From assembly GCF_013304445.1 (NCBI RefSeq), contig NZ_JAAITA010000004.1:154034-218033 (forward strand): DNA of 64,000 bases. The letters are read 5' to 3'. Positions 29,366 through 37,397 of the stretch are shown here, piece after piece. How positions within the stretch are numbered: position 1 is the stretch's first letter; the number at the start of each line of letters is the position of its first letter. The position numbers and the translations under genes are program-made. The DNA is from Blautia hansenii. GTDB lineage: Bacteria > Bacillota > Clostridia > Lachnospirales > Lachnospiraceae. The notes below the pieces were generated by a model. The model was not told where the DNA came from. It was given only the letters and a program-made list of their open reading frames with translations, and did not search any database.

Positions 29366-30568
29366 TCATTTCTTTGAATTCTCCATAAAGCTGTTCGATG
29401 GCTTGTGGCTGTCTCGTGTAATCAGGATATCCATTTCATTGCTGTTTTCCGCTGTCACCTCTCTCTTTTCCTCCAGTAACGCAACAATCTTCTCCGCACT
29501 ATCTCCCGGTATCACCTGCTGCTGCGCTGTCTGCATGGCTTCTGCTTTTTCTCGGTCTCTTAATAATTCTCTTCCCTTTTTCACCTGTCCCTCCACAGTT
29601 CTCGGGGCAATGGAAAGGCCATGCTTTACAAAAAACCGTTTGTTTGCCGTCTCACATCCCGGTATGGGTGCTGTATGCACAATGGGAATCCCGGATACTG
29701 CCGCTTCTGTAGAGGTCAGCCCGCCCGGCTTTGTATAAAGCATATCGCAGGCTTTCATATAAACCTCCATCTGCCGGGTCTTTCCCACAACAAAAATAAA
29801 AGAATCCTGCTTGTATTTTTTCTTCATTTTCTGAAACATTTTTTTATTATTGCCGCAGATGACCGTGAGATATTCCCCTTCTTCCCTTGTTCTGCAAAAC
29901 TGCTGAGTCAGTTTTTCCAAATCTCCAGCCCCCATGCTGCCGCCCATTAAAAGATAGTTTACGCCTTCTAAAGGCAGGTGAAGGTAAGCTCTCGCCCTGT
30001 CTTTATCCGCCCGTCTGGAAAACTTCCCGCTGACCGGAATTCCCAAAGGCAGTAATTTTTCCTCCGGTATTCCTCTTTTCACACATATTGCCACCATTTC
30101 CTCATGGGCTACCACATAATAATCACATTCCGTCTCTTCCCAGAAGGGAATGCAGGTATAATCCGTCATAACCGCCACCGCCAGCGGCAGTTTTATTCCC
30201 TGCCGTTTCATATAAGTAATGGTTTCCGCAGGATATAGATGCGGCATCAAAATAGCATCAAAATTTTCTGTCTCTAAATAGTCCTTTAAATATTTTCCCA
30301 TTTTTGCATTGACATAATACACCGGAGATTTCCGCATAATTTTACTGGCAGCCATCCCAATCTGGTAAACCGCACCAAATACATGGGGCATCTTTTTTAC
30401 TGTATTTACATACACATCTCCCACCGTATCCGATACTTTCTGTCCTGCTAAAGTCAGATAATCGAACATCACCGCCTCATGTCCCTTTTGTTCCAATGCC
30501 TCTTTTACGGCAAACCCTGCCGCGTCATGCCCTCCTCCTGTCTTGCAGGATAAAATTAAAACCTTCAT
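29366..30568 (-). CDS. GT28 family diacylglycerol glucosyltransferase-like (MGDG synthase/UgtP type)
   Basis: A 400-residue glycosyltransferase of the MGDG-synthase/UgtP/MurG superfamily that would transfer a sugar from a UDP-sugar to diacylglycerol at the inner membrane face. The N-terminal MGDG domain begins KVLILSCKTGGGHDAAG. The C-terminal nucleotide-binding part has the GT28 signature (LYTKPGGLTSTEAAVSGIPIV, split as LYTKPGGLTSTEA and GIPIV). The last 16 or so residues (DSHKPSNSFMENSKK) look foreign: another frame of the same DNA reads like the UvrB N-terminus. First function in a lipid cluster with plsY- and pgsA-like genes. Confidence 0.85.
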   Translation of the reverse strand: MKVLILSCKTGGGHDAAGFAVKEALEQKGHEAVMFDYLTLAGQKVSDTVGDVYVNTVKKMPHVFGAVYQIGMAASKIMRKSPVYYVNAKMGKYLKDYLETENFDAILMPHLYPAETITYMKRQGIKLPLAVAVMTDYTCIPFWEETECDYYVVAHEEMVAICVKRGIPEEKLLPLGIPVSGKFSRRADKDRARAYLHLPLEGVNYLLMGGSMGAGDLEKLTQQFCRTREEGEYLTVICGNNKKMFQKMKKKYKQDSFIFVVGKTRQMEVYMKACDMLYTKPGGLTSTEAAVSGIPIVHTAPIPGCETANKRFFVKHGLSIAPRTVEGQVKKGRELLRDREKAEAMQTAQQQVIPGDSAEKIVALLEEKREVTAENSNEMDILITRDSHKPSNSFMENSKK

Positions 30569-30571
30569 ACA

Positions 30572-31195
30572 TTAACTTCTCCTAAGCCCTAAACGTATCT
30601 GCCTTTCTTCCTTGTTTTTCCACTCTGCCGCATGTTTATTCATAACCACCCAGGAAATCAGCAGATTTCCCGCCAGCACTGCCGGCTGCAGATGAAACAC
30701 CAAACCACTGACCAGCCAGCACAGATAAGTCACAATGGTTCGGTATCCGTGAGGTTCCAGTACAAGAACCAGGGAAAAAAGCAGATACCAGAAAACCAGC
30801 AGCCACAACCCGGTCAGCATAGGATACATCCCTAAAAGTACGCCGAAAGACACTGCAATGCCCTTCCCGCCTTTCTTCCGTCCCCCAAAAAGCGGGAATG
30901 CATGCCCTGCCACTGGAGCTGCCATAACCAAAGCAACTCCCATCCCCAATTTCTCAGGTCCCAGACATTTCAGCGCCCAATGCACCGGCAAAAGTCCCTT
31001 TAAAACGTCGCAGAGCAGTACCGCAATTCCACAGACAGCCCCGCCGTAGAAAAAGGCATTGGCTGTCCCCGGATTCCCGTCACTGCTCATACTGCGTACA
31101 TCAATTCCTTTGATAACTTTCGGTATCACATACCCAAACATAAGGCCACCCGAAAAATACCCCAAAAGTATATAAAAAATAAATTCTATAAGCAT
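30572..31195 (-). CDS. PlsY-like glycerol-3-phosphate acyltransferase
   Basis: A 207-residue multispanning membrane protein of the PlsY (DUF205) family, which acylates glycerol-3-phosphate from acyl-phosphate. Motif 1 is divergent: DGNPGTANAFFYGG instead of the usual GSGNxGxTNxxR. Motif 2 is good: GHAFPLFGGRKKGGKGIAVSFG. Five or so membrane segments are visible. The divergence and its setting suggest a second, pathway-specific copy rather than the housekeeping enzyme. The ends of the flanking genes are 1-3 bases away, so it is part of the same operon. Confidence 0.85.
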   Translation of the reverse strand: MLIEFIFYILLGYFSGGLMFGYVIPKVIKGIDVRSMSSDGNPGTANAFFYGGAVCGIAVLLCDVLKGLLPVHWALKCLGPEKLGMGVALVMAAPVAGHAFPLFGGRKKGGKGIAVSFGVLLGMYPMLTGLWLLVFWYLLFSLVLVLEPHGYRTIVTYLCWLVSGLVFHLQPAVLAGNLLISWVVMNKHAAEWKNKEERQIRLGLRRS

Positions 31196-31196
31196 G

Positions 31197-31778
31197 TCAG
31201 CACCTGCTTTCTTCCTGCTCCCAGTTCTTCCTCATTTTCCGAAATTCCGGTATGTACAAAAGCAGCGTTCCCGCCATAATTCCTATCTCCAGATAAATCA
31301 GAGTTTCTGCCGCCCCAAGGGAAATCCCCGGAAACAGCACCAGCATACACAGCACAACAAACAGACTGGCTGTGCACACTTTTCCAAACCATTTTGCTCC
31401 ATCCAGCTTTTTTCCATGACGGAGGTTTATCAGCCCCATAACAGCCATGAAACCTTCCTTTACAAGCATAAGTGCCACCAGATACCGCATGGCTTCGTAA
31501 CGAAAAGCCAGACACAGCGCAATGGCTCCGTGGGTCAGTTTATCTGCCAGCGGGTCCAGGAATTTTCCGAACTCCGTTATCATGTGAAACTTTCTCGCCA
31601 CTTTTCCATCCAGAAAATCAGTAATTGTTGAGATTGCCACAATTCCTGCTGCCAGATAATAGTCTTTCATGCTGTCTGCTTTCAGATAAATCACGCAAAA
31701 GAAAGGGATTAGAAGAATCCTGAAATATCCCATACAGTTGGGTATGGAAAAGAATTCTTCCTTCTTTATTTTTCCCAT
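31197..31778 (-). CDS. CDP-alcohol phosphatidyltransferase, PgsA-like
   Basis: A 193-residue membrane enzyme of the CDP-alcohol phosphatidyltransferase family. The full catalytic signature D-x2-DG-x2-AR-x8-G-x3-D-x3-D is present at about residues 54-76 (TDFLDGKVAR, then FGKFLDPLADK). It would join CDP-diacylglycerol to an alcohol such as glycerol-3-phosphate. The exact alcohol is unclear. It overlaps the acetyltransferase by 13 bp and abuts plsY. Confidence 0.9.
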   Translation of the reverse strand: MGKIKKEEFFSIPNCMGYFRILLIPFFCVIYLKADSMKDYYLAAGIVAISTITDFLDGKVARKFHMITEFGKFLDPLADKLTHGAIALCLAFRYEAMRYLVALMLVKEGFMAVMGLINLRHGKKLDGAKWFGKVCTASLFVVLCMLVLFPGISLGAAETLIYLEIGIMAGTLLLYIPEFRKMRKNWEQEESRC

Positions 31779-32401
31779 ATCAGCCCTTCTTCCTCTGCCC
31801 TCACATCAATTTCTCTGTCCCGGTAATAGTATTTCTCATCTTTCTCCCCGATTTCCCGCAGCACCTTACAGGGATTCCCCACTGCTACTACGTTAGCCGG
31901 AATGTCCTTTGTCACAATGCTTCCCGCACCGATAACAGAATTCTCCCCAATGGTAACCCCCGGCAGAATCACAACACCTGCGCCAATCCACACATTGTTC
32001 CCGATATGAACCGGAAGATTAAACTGGATACCCCTGCGCCGCAAATCCGGCCGCACCGGATGTCCGGCTGTGGCAATAGTTACATTTGGTCCAATCATCA
32101 CATAGTCTCCGATATACACCTCTCCGTCATCCACAACCGTAAGATTGAAATTGGCATACACATTCTTTCCCAAATGTATGTGATGTCCGCTCCAGTTAGC
32201 ATAAAAGGGGGGCTGAATGTAACAGTTTTCCCCACATTCTGCAAACATCTCCTTCATCAGTTCCTCTCTCTTTTTTGTCTCACTGGAACTGCAGCTGTTA
32301 AATTCTCCTAGTCTGTCCAGATAAGGGAACTGTTCATTCATAATGGCGTCATCCCCCGGGTCATATAACATTCCTTTTTCCATACGTTCTTTCTGTGTCA
32401 T
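31766..32401 (-). CDS. Maltose/galactoside O-acetyltransferase-like protein
   Basis: A 211-residue left-handed beta-helix acetyltransferase of the Maa/LacA group, which uses acetyl-CoA. The N-terminal maltose-transacetylase segment (KERMEKGMLYDPGDDAI) precedes hexapeptide repeats (VYANFNLTVVDDG, VMIGPNVTIATAGHPV with the catalytic His, VWIGAGVVILPGVTIGENSVIGAGSIVTKDIP). First gene of the lipid cluster. Whether it modifies a glycolipid sugar or detoxifies sugars is not determined by sequence. Confidence 0.9.
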   Translation of the reverse strand: MTQKERMEKGMLYDPGDDAIMNEQFPYLDRLGEFNSCSSSETKKREELMKEMFAECGENCYIQPPFYANWSGHHIHLGKNVYANFNLTVVDDGEVYIGDYVMIGPNVTIATAGHPVRPDLRRRGIQFNLPVHIGNNVWIGAGVVILPGVTIGENSVIGAGSIVTKDIPANVVAVGNPCKVLREIGEKDEKYYYRDREIDVRAEEEGLIWEK

Positions 32402-32475
32402 TTTCCTTCTCCCTTTTGGCAGTCCGTAAAACCGTCTGCCCCTTTCTTCTTTTACTTTCTGCTGTTTTTATTTTG

Positions 32476-33672
32476 CTATTGCATAGCTTTTACTGTTTCT
32501 ATAGCCTTCTGCAGCTGATTATCCTCTTCGTGGGTCAGTTCGGCTTTCTGTTCCAGCCCTTCCGTCAACTCTACTTCCACATCTGGTTCAATCCCCGTAC
32601 CGTGGATACATCTGCCTTTTGGCGTATAATATTTAGCTGTGGTAGTCTTTACTGCACTTCCGTCTGAAAGAGGCAGTATGCTCTGCACAATTCCCTTTCC
32701 GAAGGTCGTTGTTCCTACAATCGTTCCCTTTTCGTAATCCTGAATTGCCCCTGCAAAAATTTCCGATGCACTGGCACTGTTTCCGTTAACCAGCACTGCC
32801 AGCGGAATCTCCAGTTCACTTTTTCCATCACTATTGATTTCTTCTTTCTTCCCGTCTTTATCTTCCGTGTACACAATCAGTCCCTCTGGAAGCATATCAT
32901 TTAAGATACCGCACACGGAAGTAAGCAGACCGCCCGGATTATTTCTCACATCTATAATCAGACGTTCCATCCCCTGGCTCTGTAACTCTTCGAAGGCTTC
33001 CAAATACTGGGGTTCTGTCTGTTCCGTAAATTCATAGAGAGAAATGTAACCGATGTTATCCTCCAACATTTCATGGTCTACTACCGGTATATTTACTTCT
33101 TCCAAAGGCACATCAAATTCCAGATAATCGTCTTCCCCATCTCTGGCCACAGTCAGATGTGCCACCTCGCCTTCGGAAGCTTTCACCTTATCCACAACCT
33201 CTGACAGTTCCAGGCCGCTGACATTCTCTCCATTCACCTGCAAAAGAATATCCTCCGGCAAAAGTCCTGCTTTCTCTCCCGGCGCCCCTTCATAGCAGCG
33301 GACAATTTTCACCGCACCTGTGTCCATCTGCATCTGCATTACCACACCAATACCCTTATAAGAGCCTGTAGTTTCCGTATTCAATTCCTCGTATTCCTCT
33401 GCCGTGTAATAAGCGGAATACGGGTCTCCAAGACTCACCATCATGCCCTTATACATGTCTGCTTCCATGAGTTCCTTATCCACTTCTCCAGTATATTTTT
33501 CGTCTATAATCTCTTCAATCAGCTTTGCTTTTTCCATAGATTCATCATTCACCGCATTTTTACTGTTTTGCCGGTCTTCCACTACATCATAGACTTTCAT
33601 TCCCGCTCCCCCCACAGCAAGAGTAAGCGCCATCCCCAGGATAAATCCATTTGCAAATTTTTTCTGTCCCAT
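32476..33672 (-). CDS. S41 family C-terminal processing protease (CtpB-like)
   Basis: A 398-residue secreted or membrane-tethered protease. One N-terminal hydrophobic segment (about 7-27) acts as signal anchor. A PDZ domain follows (about 115-190, GIGVVMQMQ and GLLPEDILLQVNGENV), then the S41 catalytic core with Ser in NGNSASASEIFAGAIQDY and Lys in GTTTFGKGIVQS. In B. subtilis the ftsEX neighbour CtpB trims SpoIVFA to start pro-sigma-K cleavage. The start has AGGAG upstream. The C-terminal tail is acidic. Confidence 0.92.
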   Translation of the reverse strand: MGQKKFANGFILGMALTLAVGGAGMKVYDVVEDRQNSKNAVNDESMEKAKLIEEIIDEKYTGEVDKELMEADMYKGMMVSLGDPYSAYYTAEEYEELNTETTGSYKGIGVVMQMQMDTGAVKIVRCYEGAPGEKAGLLPEDILLQVNGENVSGLELSEVVDKVKASEGEVAHLTVARDGEDDYLEFDVPLEEVNIPVVDHEMLEDNIGYISLYEFTEQTEPQYLEAFEELQSQGMERLIIDVRNNPGGLLTSVCGILNDMLPEGLIVYTEDKDGKKEEINSDGKSELEIPLAVLVNGNSASASEIFAGAIQDYEKGTIVGTTTFGKGIVQSILPLSDGSAVKTTTAKYYTPKGRCIHGTGIEPDVEVELTEGLEQKAELTHEEDNQLQKAIETVKAMQ

Positions 33673-33779
33673 TTTCTCTGCTCCTGATTCTCATTTTTAT
33701 AAAATAATTTTCCATTTTGTGCAAGGAAGGAGAGAGCACTGCCTCTGCAGCACCCTCCCCTTCTGAAATCCTGTATTCT

Positions 33780-34697
33780 TTACACTCTCAGGTGTTTTCT
33801 CAAAGAGAACATACTTCCAAAAAATCCGATTCCCACGCCAAGTCCGATACCGATTGGCAGAAGATAACGGAATACGTCCCACACATTCAAAAACTGCAGT
33901 AAGTTTCCAAGAACACCGAATCTGCTGATAATATAAGCAACCGCCTTTTCATACACAACATAAATAATTCCCATAGGAATTGCTGCACCGATAACGCCCA
34001 GCAGAATACCTTCTATGACAAAAGGTACTCTTACGAAAAAGTCAGTGGCACCTATCAGTTTCATGATTCCGATTTCCTCCTGACGAATGGAAATACCCAT
34101 AGTAATGGTGTTGCTGATAAGGAAAAATGCAATGGCCAGAAGGATCAGAATAATAGCAATAGATACATATCCTATCAGCCTATTCACATTGGTCAGCATA
34201 TCTGCGGCTTCTTTAGACTCATCTACACGACGGACACCATCCAGGCTTTTTGCAAAGTCTACAAATTCCTTCTGACTTTCCACATCCTTCAGATATACAT
34301 CGTACCGCGCAGAATTCGCCAACGGATTATCCTGCTGCTCTTTAAAACCGTCTGCCAGTTCTTCATTATCCTCGCCCAGATACTCCTTACTGAAAGATGC
34401 CCACGCATCATCTGCGGAAACATACTCTACCTTGGAAACCTCCGGACGACTCTTAATTTCTTCTCCAATCTGGTCAATCTGTTCCTGCTTTGCACCCTTT
34501 TCAAAATAAACCAGAACGGCAACGCCTTCTTCTGCAGAATCTACAATATAGTTAAAGTTCATAACAATGGACAAAAACAGTCCGAACAAAAAGATACATG
34601 CGGCCATAGTAGCCACTGACGCCAGTGAAAAGCGCAGGTTACGCCAGATATTTTTAAATCCCTGTTTCAATATATATGCGATTGTACTAATTCTCAT
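33780..34697 (-). CDS. ftsX: Cell division protein FtsX
   Basis: A 305-residue permease-like partner of FtsE. One N-terminal helix (about 25-47), an extracellular loop of about 130 residues, and three C-terminal helices give the FtsX topology. The complex passes cytoplasmic ATP hydrolysis to peptidoglycan hydrolases outside. It overlaps ftsE by 11 bp. In many Clostridia an M23/EnvC-like hydrolase follows ftsX; here the next gene is the CtpB-like protease after a 107-bp gap. Confidence 0.94.
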   Translation of the reverse strand: MRISTIAYILKQGFKNIWRNLRFSLASVATMAACIFLFGLFLSIVMNFNYIVDSAEEGVAVLVYFEKGAKQEQIDQIGEEIKSRPEVSKVEYVSADDAWASFSKEYLGEDNEELADGFKEQQDNPLANSARYDVYLKDVESQKEFVDFAKSLDGVRRVDESKEAADMLTNVNRLIGYVSIAIILILLAIAFFLISNTITMGISIRQEEIGIMKLIGATDFFVRVPFVIEGILLGVIGAAIPMGIIYVVYEKAVAYIISRFGVLGNLLQFLNVWDVFRYLLPIGIGLGVGIGFFGSMFSLRKHLRV

Positions 34698-35373
34698 TCA
34701 GATATTCACCTTCTTGTTCGTCGCTTACAATGACGCCTTTCTTCATCGTAACCACACGTTTTTTAAACGCATTTACGATTTCTCTGTTATGGGTAACGAC
34801 AAGAACGGTAGTGCCGCGCTCGTTAATCTCTTCCAGAAGTTTCATAATCTCAAAAGAGTTTTTCGGATCCAGATTACCGGTTGGCTCGTCTGCCAGAAGA
34901 ATACTTGGTCGGTTTACCAGCGCTCTTGCAAGAGCAACTCGCTGTTGCTCACCACCGGAAAGCTGGTCCGGTTTTGATTTATATTTTTCTGCCAGACCGA
35001 CCAGCGTCAGCATTTCAGGAACTCTTTTCTTAATAATACGGGTAGGGCGCTGTATGACACGCTGGGCAAACGCCACGTTTTCATACACGTTTCTATCCTT
35101 TAACAGACGAAAATCCTGGAACACAACACCTACTCCCCTGCGGTATTTTGCCACTTTTCTCCGTCTCAGCTTATTAAGTACCTGTCCGTTTACCGTAATG
35201 GTTCCGCTGGTAGGATCCAGTTCCTTCAAAAGCAGCTTAATCAAAGTTGATTTTCCTGAGCCGCTGTTTCCTACGATAAACACAAATTCACCCTTCTCCA
35301 CGTGAAGATTCATATGGTCAATGGCTGGCTGGCCCTTGCTGTATGATTTGCTCACGTCTTTTAAATCAATCAT
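34687..35373 (-). CDS. ftsE: Cell division ATP-binding protein FtsE
   Basis: A 228-residue ABC ATPase. Walker A is IVGNSGSGKSTLIKLL near residue 35, the signature is LSGGEQQRVALARAL, Walker B is SILLADEPTGNLD, and the switch His is in VLVVTHN. The FtsE-type Q-loop region (VVFQDFRLLKDR) is clear. It energises FtsX in division or cell elongation. It is followed in overlapping frame by ftsX. Confidence 0.96.
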   Translation of the reverse strand: MIDLKDVSKSYSKGQPAIDHMNLHVEKGEFVFIVGNSGSGKSTLIKLLLKELDPTSGTITVNGQVLNKLRRRKVAKYRRGVGVVFQDFRLLKDRNVYENVAFAQRVIQRPTRIIKKRVPEMLTLVGLAEKYKSKPDQLSGGEQQRVALARALVNRPSILLADEPTGNLDPKNSFEIMKLLEEINERGTTVLVVTHNREIVNAFKKRVVTMKKGVIVSDEQEGEYLNEN

Positions 35374-35417
35374 AATAACCTCCTGTTTTCCTATTGAGCA
35401 CAGACGCGCCGCGCTCT

Positions 35418-36506
35418 TTAGTAATCAAGTGTTTCCATGTACTTCATATATTTTACTACCATGAGGGCAATCTTAAAGGTAATGGCATCTTCGAAAACAC
35501 GCAAATCCAGTCCCGTACTTTTCTGCAGCTTATCCAGTCTGTATACCAGGGTATTTCTGTGGATATAAAGCTGTCTGGAAGTCTCAGACACATTCAGACT
35601 GTTTTCAAAGAATTTGTTAATGGTAGTAAGTGTTTCCTCGTCAAAGTCATCCGGAGAATGATTGTCAAAAATCTCCCGGATAAACATTTTACAAAGAGGA
35701 ATGGGAAGCTGGTAAATCAGGCGTCCGATTCCCAGAGAACTGTATGCAATCACATCTCTTTCTCCAAAGAAAATCTTTCCTACGTCTAAAGCCATCTTGG
35801 CCTCTTTGTAAGAACGGGAAACCTCCTTCAGTTCCTTTACAATTGTTCCGTACGCAATATGCGTCTTTCCATCTCTTTCTACGCCTAAAGCCGATAAAAT
35901 AGCATTTGCACTCTTCTCCAACTGGGCATAATCATCGGAAGGGCTCACTTCCTTCACAATAATAATGCTCTTTTCATCTACTGCAGTTACAAAGTCTCCG
36001 GCTTTTCCTCCCAGAACATTTTTAATATTTTCCAGGGAACCATAGTCTCTGTCTTCACTGTTTTCCAGTATATATACTACCCTGCGGACATCTACTTCTA
36101 TGTGAAGCTTCTTAGCCCGGTTATGAATATCCACCAGCAAAAGGTTGTCCAGCAAAAGATTTTTGATAAAGTTATCCTTATTGAACCGCTCTTTGTATGC
36201 GGTAAGCAGCCCCTGAATCTGGAACACAACCAGCTTTCCAAGGGTATACGCATCGTCCCCCGCACTGTCCACAATCAATATGTATTCCAGCTGGTGGTCA
36301 TCATAAATCTTAAAATACTGATTTCCTTTTACTACCTGACTGTCCGCCTGAGAATTGGCAAATTCGGAAACTTCTCCCTCTCCGCATACGCTCTGTGCAA
36401 AAGTGCTTGCCAAAACTTTGCCGTCCATATCTGTTACACAAAAATCTGTCCTGGATATTCCTTTTAAACCGTCCAGGGTTGTTTGGAGTATCTGGTTTGA
36501 TATCAT
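35418..36506 (-). CDS. CdaR/PucR family transcriptional regulator
   Basis: A 362-residue regulator with a C-terminal PucR-type helix-turn-helix (FFENSLNVSETSRQLYIHRNTLVYRLDKLQKSTGLDL, core pieces SETSRQLYIHRNTL and YRLDKLQ). The N-terminal half (about residues 1-130) looks like a GAF-type sensor, followed by a GGDEF-like central region. I chose ATG 36506 with AAGGAG 5-6 bases upstream; the tandem ATGs at 36527/36524 would overlap that site. Ligand unknown. The family often controls sugar-acid or purine use, but no such genes are adjacent; ftsEX lies directly downstream. Confidence 0.82.
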   Translation of the reverse strand: MISNQILQTTLDGLKGISRTDFCVTDMDGKVLASTFAQSVCGEGEVSEFANSQADSQVVKGNQYFKIYDDHQLEYILIVDSAGDDAYTLGKLVVFQIQGLLTAYKERFNKDNFIKNLLLDNLLLVDIHNRAKKLHIEVDVRRVVYILENSEDRDYGSLENIKNVLGGKAGDFVTAVDEKSIIIVKEVSPSDDYAQLEKSANAILSALGVERDGKTHIAYGTIVKELKEVSRSYKEAKMALDVGKIFFGERDVIAYSSLGIGRLIYQLPIPLCKMFIREIFDNHSPDDFDEETLTTINKFFENSLNVSETSRQLYIHRNTLVYRLDKLQKSTGLDLRVFEDAITFKIALMVVKYMKYMETLDY

Positions 36507-36655
36507 GCTTTCTCCTTCTTTCATCATATAGTCTGTTTACACTGTTACAAATCCCATAAATAAAAACCCTACCATATATACTAATACAAAATAGGGAAAA
36601 AATAAAGAGAAAACGTAAAATATTACATATTTTTTTTCAAAATGTAACAATTTAT

Positions 36656-37342
36656 TCACATTTTCTCTGTTTCTTCCTGGTACTGGGATACCAGCTTTTT
36701 AAAATTGTTTTTTTCCATGAGGCGGTTCAGCCAGTTGGACTTTATGCCTGTTTCCTGAAAAACAGGAAGCGAACTTCCCAGGCTGAACCATACCTTTGTA
36801 TTCATCATTTTTCTGTAACGCTTTACAAAACGTTCTACGTTGTATTCCCTGGAACAACTCAGTACCGCCTGGGGATTCCAACTGTTAATTTCGTTTATCA
36901 CCCGGTCTGTCTGGTCTGCCTCCATATCTGTCAGGCTGTCTTTTCCCAGAATGACAATATCCGGATACTGCTCCTTGAGATAATTGCAAAACTTTTCCGT
37001 ATCTTCTTCCTTTTCACCCAGAATAAAAATACGGTTTTTATATAAATTCAACAACCAGAACAAAGTTCCGAAAAATCCGTGCTCGGATATTTCACTCTCC
37101 CAAGCCTCGTCCTGAAGTCCGGCAGCCTTGACAATCTCCGGTTCATCTGCCACAGCCTTGTCCAGAGTCTCAATATATTCCTTGAGTTCTTCGTCTTTCT
37201 GGGCTGCAATCAGCAATTTCATTGTAATAACCCCGTAAGTAGCCAGCGTATCCTCATTCCAGTGCTGGTTAATGCTTTCCATAATATCCTCGGCATAGCA
37301 TTTTTCTACGGAAATCCCCATAATCTCTATTTTTTCACTCAT
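36656..37342 (-). CDS. Divergent WecG/TagA/CpsF (GT26)-like protein
   Basis: A 228-residue cytoplasmic protein with the layout of GT26 glycosyltransferases, which make wall teichoic acid or capsule linkage units. Correspondences are GVITMKLLIAAQKDEELKEYIETLDKAVADE (family: TPN...A..D..F...L..AD.V.ADG) and RIFILGEKEEDTEKFCNYLKEQYPDI (family: vfllGg..gva..aa..L...yP). The usual TPN is TMK and the ADGxG is ADEPE, and the GxGxPkQE motif is not recognisable. It may be inactive or have a changed substrate. I chose ATG 37342 with GGAG 7 bases upstream. Confidence 0.6.
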   Translation of the reverse strand: MSEKIEIMGISVEKCYAEDIMESINQHWNEDTLATYGVITMKLLIAAQKDEELKEYIETLDKAVADEPEIVKAAGLQDEAWESEISEHGFFGTLFWLLNLYKNRIFILGEKEEDTEKFCNYLKEQYPDIVILGKDSLTDMEADQTDRVINEINSWNPQAVLSCSREYNVERFVKRYRKMMNTKVWFSLGSSLPVFQETGIKSNWLNRLMEKNNFKKLVSQYQEETEKM

Positions 37343-37397
37343 ACACATTCTCCGCTCTACACATATTCTATCAATATAACAGAATTTTTATCCAATA

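Noticed and set aside
33700..33780. Imperfect GC-rich hairpin after ftsX as a terminator
   Set aside because: Several mismatches and no T run after the stem, so it may be chance or a processing site.
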